This document shows, in pieces, positions 8,034-16,984 of a stretch of DNA of 64,000 bases (its first letter is position 1; the number at the start of each line of letters is the position of its first letter). Where the stretch lies: NCBI GenBank assembly GCA_030431455.1, contig JAUIJE010000010.1, positions 267,350 to 331,349 of the forward strand, given 5' to 3'. Origin of the DNA: a bacterium (GTDB lineage: Bacteria; Myxococcota; UBA727; JAUIJE01). The translations under genes and the position numbers were made by a program. The notes below the pieces were generated by a model. It saw only the letters and a program-made list of their open reading frames with translations. It had not been told where the DNA came from and did no database searches.

Positions 8034-8945
8034 ATGACGCGCGCAAGCTTGAACCTCTTGGCCCTGGTCTTGGTCTTCGCCCTCGGGGGTGGGCCGTTGG
8101 GCTGCAGCGGCTGTGTGCCCGTCGGCGACGGTGATGGTGACGGAGACGGAGACGGCGATGGAGACGGTGACGGAGACGGAGACGGAGACGGTGATGGTGA
8201 CGGGGATGGGGACGGCGACGGCGACGGCGATGGCGACGGAGACGGAGACGGAGACGGCGACGGCGATGGTGACGGGGACGGCGACGGAGATGGGGATGGC
8301 GACGGTGACGGTGACGGAGATGGCGACGGTGACGGTGACGGTGACGGTGACGGTGACGAGTACAACGCGTGTCTCCCCGTCGACCAAGCGCCCGGCTTTG
8401 AAATCTCGTCCAAGGCGAGCCTGCGCTGGAAGCGCGCGCGCGCGGTGAAGAACGACCTCATGCGGGGGCTCGACCTCACCCCCGGCCAGGTGTGCCAAGA
8501 GGTGGGCTTTCCCGGCATCTGTTTCGAGCTGGTGCACCAGGTTCCGCTGGGGGGCAACGACCCGGTCAACGCGTCGATGTACCGGCCCATCGCCGAGACC
8601 GCGGTGACCACCCCCATCGCCCTCGACCGGGTGGTGCTCGCCGCCTGCGGGGCCCGGGTCGACCTCGACCTGGACGCCCAGGAACAAAACGGGGCCGACG
8701 TCGACGACTCTTTGTTCACCGCCGTCGACCTGAGCTTGGACCCGATCCCCGAATCCGCTCCCGGGCTCTCCACCATTGTCGACCGCCTGTACCGCAACCT
8801 CCTGGGCCGCGACCCCACCCCCGCCGAACGTGCCGTGGTCCTGGGCCTCGCCGCCCCGCAAGGGGACGCGGGCGTGTCCGCCCGCGATTTCGGCAAACTC
8901 GCTTGCTACGTCGTCGCCACTTCGTCTGAGTTCTTGTTCCAGTAG
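8034..8945 (+). CDS. GD-linker lipoprotein, second gene of the secretion operon
   Basis: 303 residues. The signal peptide ends with GGGPLGCSGC, so the first Cys is the likely lipidation site. It is followed by an uninterrupted tract of about 39 Gly-Asp pairs (residues ~31-108) and a globular C-terminal half. That half contains LYRNLLGRDPTPAERAVV near residue 255, which resembles the short helical segment seen in DUF1549/DUF1592-family secreted proteins. It sits between the CxxCH protein and the DUF1501-like protein with gaps of 10 and 8 bases, so the three are probably made together and act on the outer surface. The C-terminal domain otherwise matches nothing I recognise. Confidence 0.8.
   Translation: MTRASLNLLALVLVFALGGGPLGCSGCVPVGDGDGDGDGDGDGDGDGDGDGDGDGDGDGDGDGDGDGDGDGDGDGDGDGDGDGDGDGDGDGDGDGDGDGDGDGDGDGDEYNACLPVDQAPGFEISSKASLRWKRARAVKNDLMRGLDLTPGQVCQEVGFPGICFELVHQVPLGGNDPVNASMYRPIAETAVTTPIALDRVVLAACGARVDLDLDAQEQNGADVDDSLFTAVDLSLDPIPESAPGLSTIVDRLYRNLLGRDPTPAERAVVLGLAAPQGDAGVSARDFGKLACYVVATSSEFLFQ
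8123..8357 (+). repeat. Hexanucleotide (Gly-Asp) repeat, ~39 units
   Basis: GGNGAY units with third-base variation (GGC, GGT, GGA, GGG; GAC, GAT). Local sub-repeats such as GGTGACGGTGAC suggest recent slippage within the tract. Confidence 0.9.
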
Positions 8946-8953
8946 GGCTTGTC

Positions 8954-10600
8954 ATGAAAAAGATCCGCTCCCCTCGCTTGTCTCGTCGTGACGCCCTCAA
9001 AGCTGGCCTCTCCTCGGTGGCCGCGCTCAGCGCGTTCGAAACCTTGGTGTCGGGCACCGCTCGGGCCCAAATCAACACCACCACCAACCCGGCCGAGAAG
9101 CTCCTGTTTGTGTTCACCGCCACCGGGGGCGGGAGCATCACCGACAGCTTTCTCGCGGTGCACGAAGACGAGGTCCCCACCCCGGGCAATGCCCCAAACC
9201 TCATCTGCTACGCCGAGAACGACGTCTGGTCGCAGGTCACCAAGCTCGGTGGCGCCACCGGCGGGGCCCTCGACCCCACCGCGCTGTCGGTCGTCGACGT
9301 GTACTCTCCCGTACGCAATGTATTTGGACCCGGGACGCAGTACTACCCGTCCGACTTCGCCACCGCCCACCTTGACGACCTCGCGGTGATGACCCTGACC
9401 AACACCAGCGTGAACCACTTTGTCGCCCAGGGTCGCGCCCTCACCGGGGCCGGGGTCAACCGAGGCCGGAGCATCGGCGAGGCGGTGGCCGAACAATACG
9501 GCCAAGACCTCGTGCTCCCGTTCGTGAACATGGGCACCGGCGGCTATCTCGAGGCCGGGGTCGATCCCGACCTCCCGGGCTTCGCCCACGGCCAAGTCGT
9601 CAACCAACCCTTCTTCTTCGCCCTCGGCACCGACGGGGTGCGGGGCATGGCCGGCGCCCCCGGGGCCGCCCCCCACGCCGCCCCTCAGCTCGGCAACGAG
9701 CTCGACCGCGCCCGCGAGCTGATGGCCCGTGCCCGCAACACCCGCCGCGAACTCGAGGACGTGTCCGCCTTCGGCCAGACCTTTCAGTGCTCGCCCGCGC
9801 GCAAGAAGTTCCTCCTCGACCAGACCTTCGCCGAGACCCACGTCGAACCCGAGGACCTGATCACCAACCTGCTCTACATCAGCGAGGTCCCGCTGCAGAC
9901 CTACGGACTCGAGCTCACCCCCGCGGCCCAAGAGGCCCGCGACGTCGTCGAGGCCATGCCCGGGGGCGGCACCCGCAGCGCGTTCACCGATCCCTTCATC
10001 AGCCAGGTGGTCCTCGCCTACCTCCTCGCCCGCTACGGCTACACCGCGGCCCAGGTGCTCGGCCCTTCGTTCAGCGCCGACGCGGTCAACCTCGACGTCA
10101 ATCCGCCCTTGTCGTTCGACTTTTCCCACAACAGCCACATTGCGTGCCAAGCCACCATGTGGTCCCGGGTGCTCGACGGGGTCAACAAGCTCATCGGCCT
10201 GCTCAAGGCCACCCCCGTGCAGGGCGGCGGGACCATGTGGGACCGCAGCATGATCTACATCGCCAGCGACTTCGGCCGGGACAAGACCCGGACCAACCCC
10301 GGGGTGCCGATCTACGACGGGACCGACCCCCAGAACCCGGTGGTCTCCGACAGCAACACCGGCCACAACCTCAACAACGGCGCGGTGTTGGTGTCCCCGC
10401 TGCTCCACGGCGGGCGGGTCTATGGGGGCATCGACAAGGACACCCTCCTCACCCACGGCTTTGACCGGGTCACCGGCGAGGCCACCCCCGGCAACCACAT
10501 GGCCGAAGGCAATGTCTATGCAACGATCTGCAAGGCCTTGGGGGTCGACTTCACCGGAATCGACAACTACGCCGCCCCGGTGATGATCAAGACCAGCTGA
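8954..10600 (+). CDS. Tat-exported DUF1501-like protein
   Basis: 548 residues. The N-terminus carries a twin-arginine signal (LSRRDALKAG followed by a hydrophobic run and a TARAQ cleavage site near residue 38), so it is exported folded. The body has features of the DUF1501 / alkaline-phosphatase-like superfamily: a FVFTATGGG opening strand, HNSHIACQATMW near 395, a DFGRDKT segment near 439 in the place of the usual EFGRT, and a closing GGIDKDT region. It is third in the operon with the CxxCH protein and GD lipoprotein. DUF1501 proteins are usually encoded beside heme-binding DUF1549/1588-type proteins, which fits. Enzymatic activity is not established. Confidence 0.7.
   Translation: MKKIRSPRLSRRDALKAGLSSVAALSAFETLVSGTARAQINTTTNPAEKLLFVFTATGGGSITDSFLAVHEDEVPTPGNAPNLICYAENDVWSQVTKLGGATGGALDPTALSVVDVYSPVRNVFGPGTQYYPSDFATAHLDDLAVMTLTNTSVNHFVAQGRALTGAGVNRGRSIGEAVAEQYGQDLVLPFVNMGTGGYLEAGVDPDLPGFAHGQVVNQPFFFALGTDGVRGMAGAPGAAPHAAPQLGNELDRARELMARARNTRRELEDVSAFGQTFQCSPARKKFLLDQTFAETHVEPEDLITNLLYISEVPLQTYGLELTPAAQEARDVVEAMPGGGTRSAFTDPFISQVVLAYLLARYGYTAAQVLGPSFSADAVNLDVNPPLSFDFSHNSHIACQATMWSRVLDGVNKLIGLLKATPVQGGGTMWDRSMIYIASDFGRDKTRTNPGVPIYDGTDPQNPVVSDSNTGHNLNNGAVLVSPLLHGGRVYGGIDKDTLLTHGFDRVTGEATPGNHMAEGNVYATICKALGVDFTGIDNYAAPVMIKTS
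10510..10522 (-). repeat. Exact TGCA-N4-CATTG element, copy 4
   Basis: TGCATAGACATTG on the minus strand, antisense to the DUF1501-like gene, which reads Asn-Val-Tyr-Ala through it. Confidence 0.7.
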
Positions 10601-10613
10601 GCCGCGGCCGGCT
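10598..10613. terminator. GC-rich inverted repeat between convergent stops
   Basis: GAGCCG and CGGCTC arms around a CGGC loop, overlapping the stop codons of both convergent genes. There is no T-run on either side, so if it terminates at all it is not a classical intrinsic terminator. Confidence 0.35.
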
Positions 10614-13600
10614 CACTTGTCGGAGTCCAGCTGTCCACTGTTGCCGCCCATGGTGGGCGGCTTGGCCAAGGCCCCGTTGCCGATGACGTAGCTGCACGCC
10701 GCGCTGCAGCCCCAGGACATCGCCATCAGCAACAACAACACCCCCCCCGCGGCCAGGATCAGCCGGCGGTGGGTCTGCCAGAACCCTTGGGCCGCGTGCT
10801 GCATCTTCTCCCGTTCGGACTCGTCGAGGAGCTTGCGCTTCTGGGCGTCGAGCGCGGCGCGGCCCTTCTGGGCGAGCTGCTGCGCCTTCTGTTTCATCTC
10901 CCCGCGCTCCTCGGCGCCGAAACGATCGCGGTACCACGCCTTGAGGCCCTCGACCCCGGCGTCGCCGGTGAAGCTCCGCACCACCTCTTCCCAAAAATCC
11001 TGCAACAGGCGGGTGGCGGCCTCGAGGCTGTCGGCGGGGGGCGGCAGCTCGGCCCGGCGTTGGTGGGCCGAGCTGGCATCGGACGCGGCGGGCGCCGGGC
11101 TCGAGCCCGAGGACGCGAGCATCGGGTCGAGGGGTGGCGGCGCAATGTCAATGGACCTTGTCGCCACCGGAGGGGTGGCTTCGTTGTTGTACGCCCCCGC
11201 GGTGTGCAGGCCGGGGACCACCTCGTCCACCGCGGGCGCGGCGTCGCCGGGGGGCGGCGGCAGCTCCGTGAACGGCACCAGCGGGTCGTCGCCCACCACC
11301 TGGGCCAAGCGCAGTTGCATGTGGCGATCGCCAGGCTGAAAGCGCAGGTACATTTTGAGATACTTGGCGAACCCGAACAGGTCGCGCTGGGCCGAATGCA
11401 ACTCCGCCGCCCGCCGGGTCAAGCCCGCGGTGGGCCCCTCGTCGTTGATCTTGTCCAGCACCTCGAGGATGCGCGGCTCGTTGGGCGACTTGAACCGGTA
11501 CCCGGTGCGCTTGGACACGTCCTTGAGCTCATTTTTGGCGTCACGGTTCTTGGGGTCGAGGCGGTTGGCCACAAACAGCCGGAACGCGCCTTCCGCGGGC
11601 CGCGGGGTCGAGCCGCCGAGGGCGGCCCGGGCAAACGCCAGCTCGCGATCCGCCTGGGCGGTGCGCAGCTCGGCGGTGTAGCCGGCGGGGTCGGCCAGGG
11701 CCCGGCGCAGGGCCTCGGGGTGTTGCTGATCGAGGAGGGTCTGGATCGGCACCAGGTCGGCGATCGCTTCGTCCGCGGTCTGGTACCGCTTGTTGGGGTC
11801 GACGGTGAGGAGTTTCTCCACCACCTGCTCGACCGCGGCCGGCATCCAGGGGGTCACGCCGAACAACGGTGGATAGTCACCCTTGGAGATCTTGAACAAG
11901 CTGGTGGATGGGTTCTCGAACTGGAAGGGGTTTTTCCCGGTGGCGAGCTGATAGAACACAATGCCAATGGAGAAAAGGTCTGAGCGGGCATCGAGATCGC
12001 GGCCCAAGGCCTGCTCGGGGGACATGTACGCGGGCGTGCCGAACAGCGTCCCGGTCTGGGTGATGGTGGCGTCATCGCTCGACTTGGCGATGCCGAAGTC
12101 CATGATCTTGACCCGGCCCTCGTCGGTGAGCATGAGGTTGGCGGGTTTGAGGTCGCGGTGGATCAACCCTTGGCGGTGCGCGTAGCCGAGCCCGGCGAGC
12201 ACGTCGATCATCGCGGGCACGAGCAAAGGCGCGGTCCAGCCCCCGGTGTGCCGCAACAGCTGCAGAAGGGTGCCGCCCCCGACGTACTCGGTGGCCATGA
12301 AATAGATGTCGCTGACGTTGCCCGCGTCGAACACGTGGATGATGTTGTCGTGGTCCAACGCCTTGGTCGCGCCCACCTCGCGGTGAAAACGCTGGACGAA
12401 CACTTCGTCCTCCGCGAGGTGGCTCTCGAGGATCTTGAGCGCGACGGTGGCGCCGCTTTCTCGGTCCCGGGCGAGATAGACCGTGGCCATGCCCCCCCGG
12501 CCGATGACCTTGCCCACGTCGTACCGCGGCAACCGGCGGAGGCGCTCCTCGTGGGTGAGGCGGGCCGACTCGCTCTCCCCCGAGCCGAACCCCTGGGCCT
12601 GGGCCAATGCCTCTGCACCGGGGGCCACGAGCAGGACCGCATTCTGCGGCGGGGGCATGGGGGGGGCCAGGGGGTCCTGATGCTGGTTCACGTCGGGGAC
12701 GGTGACCGGCCCCATGGTGATCGGGTCCGCCTCCGACGAGCGCAACCCGTCGGTGCCGTCGACGTGCAGGTCCATGCCGTCCTCGACCCCGGACAGCTGG
12801 GACAGCGGGGTGGCCACCGTCTTTTCCCCCTCGTCGGCGAAGCCCGACCCCGGGTCGAAGGTCACCGCCCCGGTGGGGGCGTCGGCGAGGTCGTTGTCGG
12901 ACAGGGCCGAGATCGCGTGGGTGGGGGCCCCCCCGATGTCCTCGTCGGAGAACAACGGGGCCGCGGCCTCGTCGTCGGGATCGGCCAGGCTGGCCGCGGT
13001 GGGCATCACCACCGTGGCCTCGTTGAACGACGCGACCTCGTCGGGGGACGGCAGGTCGCCCTCGGCCGCGGCCTCCCCCGAGTCGCTCATGGCGTCGTCG
13101 GAAAAGAGGTTGCCCTCCGACTCCGACGTGGGCGGCCCGCCCTCGTCGGTGCGCAACCCGGGGAACTGCGAAATGTGCGCGAGCTCGGTGACGATGGTCT
13201 TTTCCGGTTCGAACGCCCGGTCGGCGTCGGCCCGGCGTTTGACCTCGCTGACCACGCTCGCGACCCGGGCCGCGTTCAGGTCCGAGCGCTTCACGTCCCG
13301 GCGGGTGTCGTGCGGGCCCACCGACGGCTCCGCCCGCCGGGTGGGCGGGGCCCGGTCGCTCGGCGGGGTGGGCGGGGCCGAGCGACGCGACCGTTCGATC
13401 TCGTCGGCCGCGGCCCGGCGCGCGAGGTCTTTGATGTCGAGGTCGAGCGCGGTGGCGGCCACCGCCGCGCGGTCGACGTCTGAGGCCGCTTCGGTGGCGG
13501 GGTTGCGGTCGGCGTCGGGATCGTCGTCGGTGGCGGGGCGAAACGGCGACACGTCCTGGGCGGTCGACCGATCAAACGGCGCCCAGTCTTTGTCCCCGTC

Positions 13601-14440
13601 CGCCCCCCGGCGGGTCTTGGCCGGGGGCATGGCCCCGAGGGGCAAGGCTTGCAGCTCGGCCATGGTGGGGCCAAAGCCGTCGCCCTCATCCGCGAACCCC
13701 GGGGCCTGTTCGCCCGAGTCGTCGTCGATGGCCTTGACCGCGGTGCTCATCTGTTTGGCCGTGCCCGGGCGGGGGGCGTGCGACACCACCGGCCCGTCGG
13801 GTCGGGACTCGACGGTGGGCGGAATCTCGAACTCCCCGCTCCCGCTTGCGCCAGTGACCGATTCGATGTCCCCGGCGTCGACGAACAGCAGGTCGTCCTC
13901 GGGGGCGTCGCTCCCGGTGGCGGCGGGGCTGACCTCGGACAAGGGCAGGTGCTGGGTGCGCTGGCTCGCGTCGTCGAGGTCGAGCGCGTAGGTCTTGAAC
14001 ACGTTGTCGTCGTCGAGGTCGTTGCCCCGCTGGGCCAACGCGCGCAGGGTCTCCTGCCACGCCTCGGGGGTCGCCAGCAGCGGCACGTGCGCGGGGAGCT
14101 CGGCGGCCGCGCGCGCCGCCGCCTCCGGGTCCATGAACACCACGCACACCTGGCCGCCCTTGTCGGCGACGGGCAAGCCCCCCGCGCGCACGAACAGCTC
14201 GTAGTCGCACGCCGGCGGCGACGGGTCGGCGAGCACCTTGGCCGGGGCGGGCCGGATGCCGGTGATTTCGCACAGCGCCTGCAGCACGTCGTCGGAGGGC
14301 AACAGGCCCTCTTCGGTGAGAAAACGAACCAACCCCGGGCCGTCGGCGGGGGCGTCGGCAAATAGACTCGCGGCCCGCTCATCGGTGAGCGCGCCCCGCC
14401 ACACGAGGTCCTCTTGCAGACGCGTCTTCAGCGGCTCCAT
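10613..14440 (-). CDS. Large Ser/Thr protein kinase with MshEN-like N-terminal domain and C-terminal membrane anchor
   Basis: 1275 residues. Residues ~5-140 look like a T2SSE-N / MshEN domain (RLQEDLVWRGALTDERAASLF, then LVRFLTEEGLL), a fold that binds c-di-GMP in MshE and related proteins. Residues ~150-630 are a long acidic, low-complexity linker with repeated TVATPLSQL-type phosphoacceptor-like patches. The kinase domain spans ~640-895, with glycine loop GRGGMATVY, VALKIL, HRDLKPANLM near 760, DFGIA near 781 and GTPAYMSPEQ. All catalytic residues are present. A single membrane helix (about 1222-1240) is followed by a short tail. This gives an unusual topology, with the kinase on the N-terminal side of one C-terminal anchor. 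Confidence 0.85.
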   Translation of the reverse strand: MEPLKTRLQEDLVWRGALTDERAASLFADAPADGPGLVRFLTEEGLLPSDDVLQALCEITGIRPAPAKVLADPSPPACDYELFVRAGGLPVADKGGQVCVVFMDPEAAARAAAELPAHVPLLATPEAWQETLRALAQRGNDLDDDNVFKTYALDLDDASQRTQHLPLSEVSPAATGSDAPEDDLLFVDAGDIESVTGASGSGEFEIPPTVESRPDGPVVSHAPRPGTAKQMSTAVKAIDDDSGEQAPGFADEGDGFGPTMAELQALPLGAMPPAKTRRGADGDKDWAPFDRSTAQDVSPFRPATDDDPDADRNPATEAASDVDRAAVAATALDLDIKDLARRAAADEIERSRRSAPPTPPSDRAPPTRRAEPSVGPHDTRRDVKRSDLNAARVASVVSEVKRRADADRAFEPEKTIVTELAHISQFPGLRTDEGGPPTSESEGNLFSDDAMSDSGEAAAEGDLPSPDEVASFNEATVVMPTAASLADPDDEAAAPLFSDEDIGGAPTHAISALSDNDLADAPTGAVTFDPGSGFADEGEKTVATPLSQLSGVEDGMDLHVDGTDGLRSSEADPITMGPVTVPDVNQHQDPLAPPMPPPQNAVLLVAPGAEALAQAQGFGSGESESARLTHEERLRRLPRYDVGKVIGRGGMATVYLARDRESGATVALKILESHLAEDEVFVQRFHREVGATKALDHDNIIHVFDAGNVSDIYFMATEYVGGGTLLQLLRHTGGWTAPLLVPAMIDVLAGLGYAHRQGLIHRDLKPANLMLTDEGRVKIMDFGIAKSSDDATITQTGTLFGTPAYMSPEQALGRDLDARSDLFSIGIVFYQLATGKNPFQFENPSTSLFKISKGDYPPLFGVTPWMPAAVEQVVEKLLTVDPNKRYQTADEAIADLVPIQTLLDQQHPEALRRALADPAGYTAELRTAQADRELAFARAALGGSTPRPAEGAFRLFVANRLDPKNRDAKNELKDVSKRTGYRFKSPNEPRILEVLDKINDEGPTAGLTRRAAELHSAQRDLFGFAKYLKMYLRFQPGDRHMQLRLAQVVGDDPLVPFTELPPPPGDAAPAVDEVVPGLHTAGAYNNEATPPVATRSIDIAPPPLDPMLASSGSSPAPAASDASSAHQRRAELPPPADSLEAATRLLQDFWEEVVRSFTGDAGVEGLKAWYRDRFGAEERGEMKQKAQQLAQKGRAALDAQKRKLLDESEREKMQHAAQGFWQTHRRLILAAGGVLLLLMAMSWGCSAACSYVIGNGALAKPPTMGGNSGQLDSDK
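12605..12617 (-). repeat. Exact TGCA-N4-CATTG element, copy 5
   Basis: TGCAGAGGCATTG on the minus strand, identical in all 13 bases to copy 1 although it lies in an unrelated gene (kinase linker, Gly-Ala-Glu-Ala-Leu). Confidence 0.7.
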
Positions 14441-14513
14441 CGGCCTAGAGTCTGAAAGAACAGCCGTTTTTGGGCAAGTTCACCGGCGGGGATAATCGTG
14501 CTAGGTCATCCCG

Positions 14514-15152
14514 GTGCAAAGGTGGTTGCCCCTGTTGGTCCTCGGCGCGCTCGGCGCGGGCTGTGAGCCCGACCCCTGTGACACCGAGGACGCCTGGCTC
14601 GGCAACGCCTTCGTGCGCGAGATGGAAGACCTCGATGACCTCGAGGGCATCCAGTGCATCACCGGCTCGCTGATCATCGGGGAGATGGACCACAACCCCT
14701 CCCTCACCGGCACCGGCATCCAAGACATCGAGTTGTCGGCGTCGATCTTTCACGTCGACGGCCTCGAAGATCTGCACATCATCGAAGGCGACCTGCACAT
14801 CGCGGGCAACCTGGCGTTGCTCAACCTCGACGGGCTCTCCGGGCTGACCCACGTCGGGCGTGAGCTGCGGTTCGAAAAAAATCCCCGCGGCGACCTGATC
14901 ATCCACCAAAACGCGCTGCTCGGGAGCCTCGACGGCCTCGGCGCCCTCGAAGCGGTGGGGGCCAACCTCATCATCAGCGCCAACGACTTCCTCACCGACG
15001 TCGGCGGGCTGGACGCGCTCTCCACGGTGGGCTGGGAGTTCAAGATCATCGACAACCCCCGGCTCGAGCGCGACGACGCCCAGGCCGCGGGGGACGGGGT
15101 CGCCGCCCTCGGCGGGCTGATCCTGTCCGACAACGGGACCGCCCTTGAGTAG
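14514..15152 (+). CDS. Lipoprotein with receptor-L-domain-like repeats
   Basis: 212 residues. It begins at GTG 14514, after which MQRWLPLLVLGALGAGC gives a lipoprotein signal with Cys at 17. The remainder has repeats of the form 'LxxIEGDLHIAGNxxLLNLDGLSGL' at roughly 24-residue spacing, as in receptor L-domain / leucine-rich-like beta-helix proteins. The repeats are short and the fold is inferred. A second protein of the same type (41,830) occurs in the window without a signal peptide. The next small lipoprotein gene starts inside its 3' end, so they are co-transcribed. Confidence 0.7.
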   Translation: MQRWLPLLVLGALGAGCEPDPCDTEDAWLGNAFVREMEDLDDLEGIQCITGSLIIGEMDHNPSLTGTGIQDIELSASIFHVDGLEDLHIIEGDLHIAGNLALLNLDGLSGLTHVGRELRFEKNPRGDLIIHQNALLGSLDGLGALEAVGANLIISANDFLTDVGGLDALSTVGWEFKIIDNPRLERDDAQAAGDGVAALGGLILSDNGTALE

Positions 15153-15357
15153 CCTCCGCCGCTGCCTGTGGGGGGTCCTGCTCGTCGCCGCCGCGGGGCT
15201 GGCCCCCGGCTGCGCGGGGCTGCAGAAGTCACCTGGCCGGTGCGTGGCCTGCTGCTACGACGGCTGCATCGTGCCCACCTTCGCGCCGCAGAGCCACGTG
15301 CGCGAGACCCCCGGCCCCCGCGCGGCCCCGGTCATCGCCCAGACCATGGCCTACTGA
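15145..15357 (+). CDS. Small lipoprotein, function unknown
   Basis: 70 residues from a TTG start that overlaps the upstream stop by 8 bases. The signal peptide ends LAPGC near residue 23. The mature part contains a CVACCYDGC cysteine cluster and is Pro-rich. No family is recognised. Translational coupling to the L-domain lipoprotein suggests a shared envelope role. Confidence 0.6.
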   Translation: MSSLRRCLWGVLLVAAAGLAPGCAGLQKSPGRCVACCYDGCIVPTFAPQSHVRETPGPRAAPVIAQTMAY

Positions 15358-15378
15358 GCCGCCCCGCCGGGCCGGCGG

Positions 15379-16476
15379 TCACCCGCCCCACAACCGGTCG
15401 ATGGTCCAGTAGCTGCCGAGGGTGGCCAGGGCCAAGCCCAAGCCGAGCATCGCCGGGCCTTTGACCGCGCTCCGGCCGAGCCCAAACAGCACCGGGAACA
15501 GCACCGCCACCACCATCATCTGGCCGGCCTCGACCCCGAGGTTGAAGCCGAGCAGGGGGGCCCACACCGAGCCCTGGGCTTGCAGCGACTCGGCCAAAAA
15601 CCCAGCAAATCCAAGCCCATGGATAAGCCCGAACAAAAACGCGACCGCGACCACGAGCCAGAATGAGCGGGGGTCCAGCGCCGGGTCAGCACCCGGATGC
15701 GAGAGTTTTCCGCGGCGCTGCTGCACCACCACCATCACCGCCACCGCCACGATCGAGGCCGCGATGATCGGCTCCACCACCTCCGCCGGCAGCCGCACGA
15801 CATCGAACGCCCCGAGGGCCAGGGTCACCGAATGCGCGACCGTGAACGCCGTGACCATGGCCAACACCCGCCGCAGGGAGGCGCAGGAGAGCAACAGGCC
15901 GAGCAAAAACGCCAGGTGATCCCACCCGGTCCCGATGTGCGCGATGCCCTCGCCGAGGAAGCTCACGATGGTGCTCATCGTCGACGGCACCCGGGTCACC
16001 ACCGTCCACTGGTTGCGTTCGCGCGAGAGGATGTCGACGTGCCGCACCCCGTCCGGCGCGGTGAGGGTCACCAGCCCGAGCACGTCGAGGGAGGTCATGC
16101 CCGACACCCCATATTGCACCGTGGTCTCGCCCGGCAGCGTCGGACACCGCCCCTCGAGGCGCACCCGCACCGATCGTGTGCCCCGCGGGGCCGCGTCGGT
16201 CACCCGCAGGCCACAATCGGTGCCGTCGCCCTCCACGCGCAGGGCCGGGGGCAGCATCTCTTGCACCGACGACAGCAGCAGCGTGGCTTCTTTGGGGCTG
16301 CTCATGTCCACGTCGAACAGCTCGAGGATGTCTTTTTCCTCGAGGTCGAGCTGCACGTTCACGTCGCCCGCGGCCGAGATGTCGATCCACAGCTGCGCTT
16401 TGGTGTTGGTGTGCGCGCTGGCGGCCAGGGGCAACAGCCAGGCCGCGGCCACCGCCGCCGCGCGCCACTTACCCAT
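15379..16476 (-). CDS. HupE/UreJ_2 family membrane protein
   Basis: 365 residues with a cleavable signal peptide (AASAHTNTK), an extracytoplasmic beta-rich N-terminal domain to about residue 175, and six or seven membrane helices. Family signatures are present: GEGIAHIGTGWDHLAFLLGL near 175, AFTVAHSVTLALG near 212, EVVEPIIAASI near 233, FLFGLIHGLGFAGF near 280 and GFNLGVEAGQ near 306. The conserved His and Asp residues of HupE-type transporters are intact, so metal (nickel or cobalt) handling is plausible, but no hydrogenase or urease gene is nearby. The FmdB-like gene just upstream overlaps its start by 8 bases. Confidence 0.85.
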   Translation of the reverse strand: MGKWRAAAVAAAWLLPLAASAHTNTKAQLWIDISAAGDVNVQLDLEEKDILELFDVDMSSPKEATLLLSSVQEMLPPALRVEGDGTDCGLRVTDAAPRGTRSVRVRLEGRCPTLPGETTVQYGVSGMTSLDVLGLVTLTAPDGVRHVDILSRERNQWTVVTRVPSTMSTIVSFLGEGIAHIGTGWDHLAFLLGLLLSCASLRRVLAMVTAFTVAHSVTLALGAFDVVRLPAEVVEPIIAASIVAVAVMVVVQQRRGKLSHPGADPALDPRSFWLVVAVAFLFGLIHGLGFAGFLAESLQAQGSVWAPLLGFNLGVEAGQMMVVAVLFPVLFGLGRSAVKGPAMLGLGLALATLGSYWTIDRLWGG

Positions 16477-16807
16477 TCGACGTCTTCTTGGGCTTTTTGG
16501 GGTCCTTTTTCGGCGCCTTTTTGGCCTCTTTGGCCGCGGGCTTTTTGTCGGCTTTGTCCGTGCTGGCGCCGGTGTCGCTCGACCCGGTGTCGCCGCTGCC
16601 GCCGCCTTTGTCGTCCTTTTTCACCGACGAGTAGAGATCTTTGTACCAGCCGCCGCCCTTGAGCTGGAACGACGTGAGGCTCACCTCGCGCGCCAACGCC
16701 TTCTTGGCCCCGCACGCGGGACACGGATCCGGCGCCGGATCGTCGTACTTTTGCAGCACCTCTTCGACGTGACCGCATTTCTTGCAACGGAATTCAAAGA
16801 TCGGCAT
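16469..16807 (-). CDS. FmdB/CxxC-CxxC zinc-ribbon protein with Lys-rich tail
   Basis: 112 residues. MPIFEFRCKKCGHVEEVL and CPACGAKK form the two CxxC knuckles of an FmdB-type zinc ribbon in the first 40 residues. Residues ~70-112 are a low-complexity tail of Lys, Asp, Ser and Pro. The start is set by the conserved MPIFEF N-terminus; longer in-frame extensions overlap the divergent ribA region. It overlaps the HupE-like gene by 8 bases. FmdB proteins are putative regulators, and the role here is unknown. Confidence 0.8.
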   Translation of the reverse strand: MPIFEFRCKKCGHVEEVLQKYDDPAPDPCPACGAKKALAREVSLTSFQLKGGGWYKDLYSSVKKDDKGGGSGDTGSSDTGASTDKADKKPAAKEAKKAPKKDPKKPKKTSNG

Positions 16808-16984
16808 CTCACACCCGAGGTTAAGCCCGCGGTCTTTTCTAAGCGCCGGGCCGGAATGTTCAAGCGGGAAAAACGCCTGGTCAGCCCGGGCGACGGTGAT
16901 TAGACTCTGGGCACGGACACGTTGTTTGTCCTTGAAAATAGGTGGCTTGCCACCCGCATGCGGCCCCGGGCCGACGGCGAAAGG

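Noticed and set aside
8123..8357. GD repeat considered as a CRISPR-like array
   Set aside because: Six-base units with no spacers and in-frame coding; no cas genes.
6122..8896. 924-residue minus-strand frame with a Ser-Pro repeat
   Set aside because: It is the reverse reading of the CxxCH gene and of the (Gly-Asp)n repeat; the repeat keeps all frames open.
12158..13483. 441-residue plus-strand frame
   Set aside because: Antisense to the large kinase, His/Arg/Gly-rich, no start signal.
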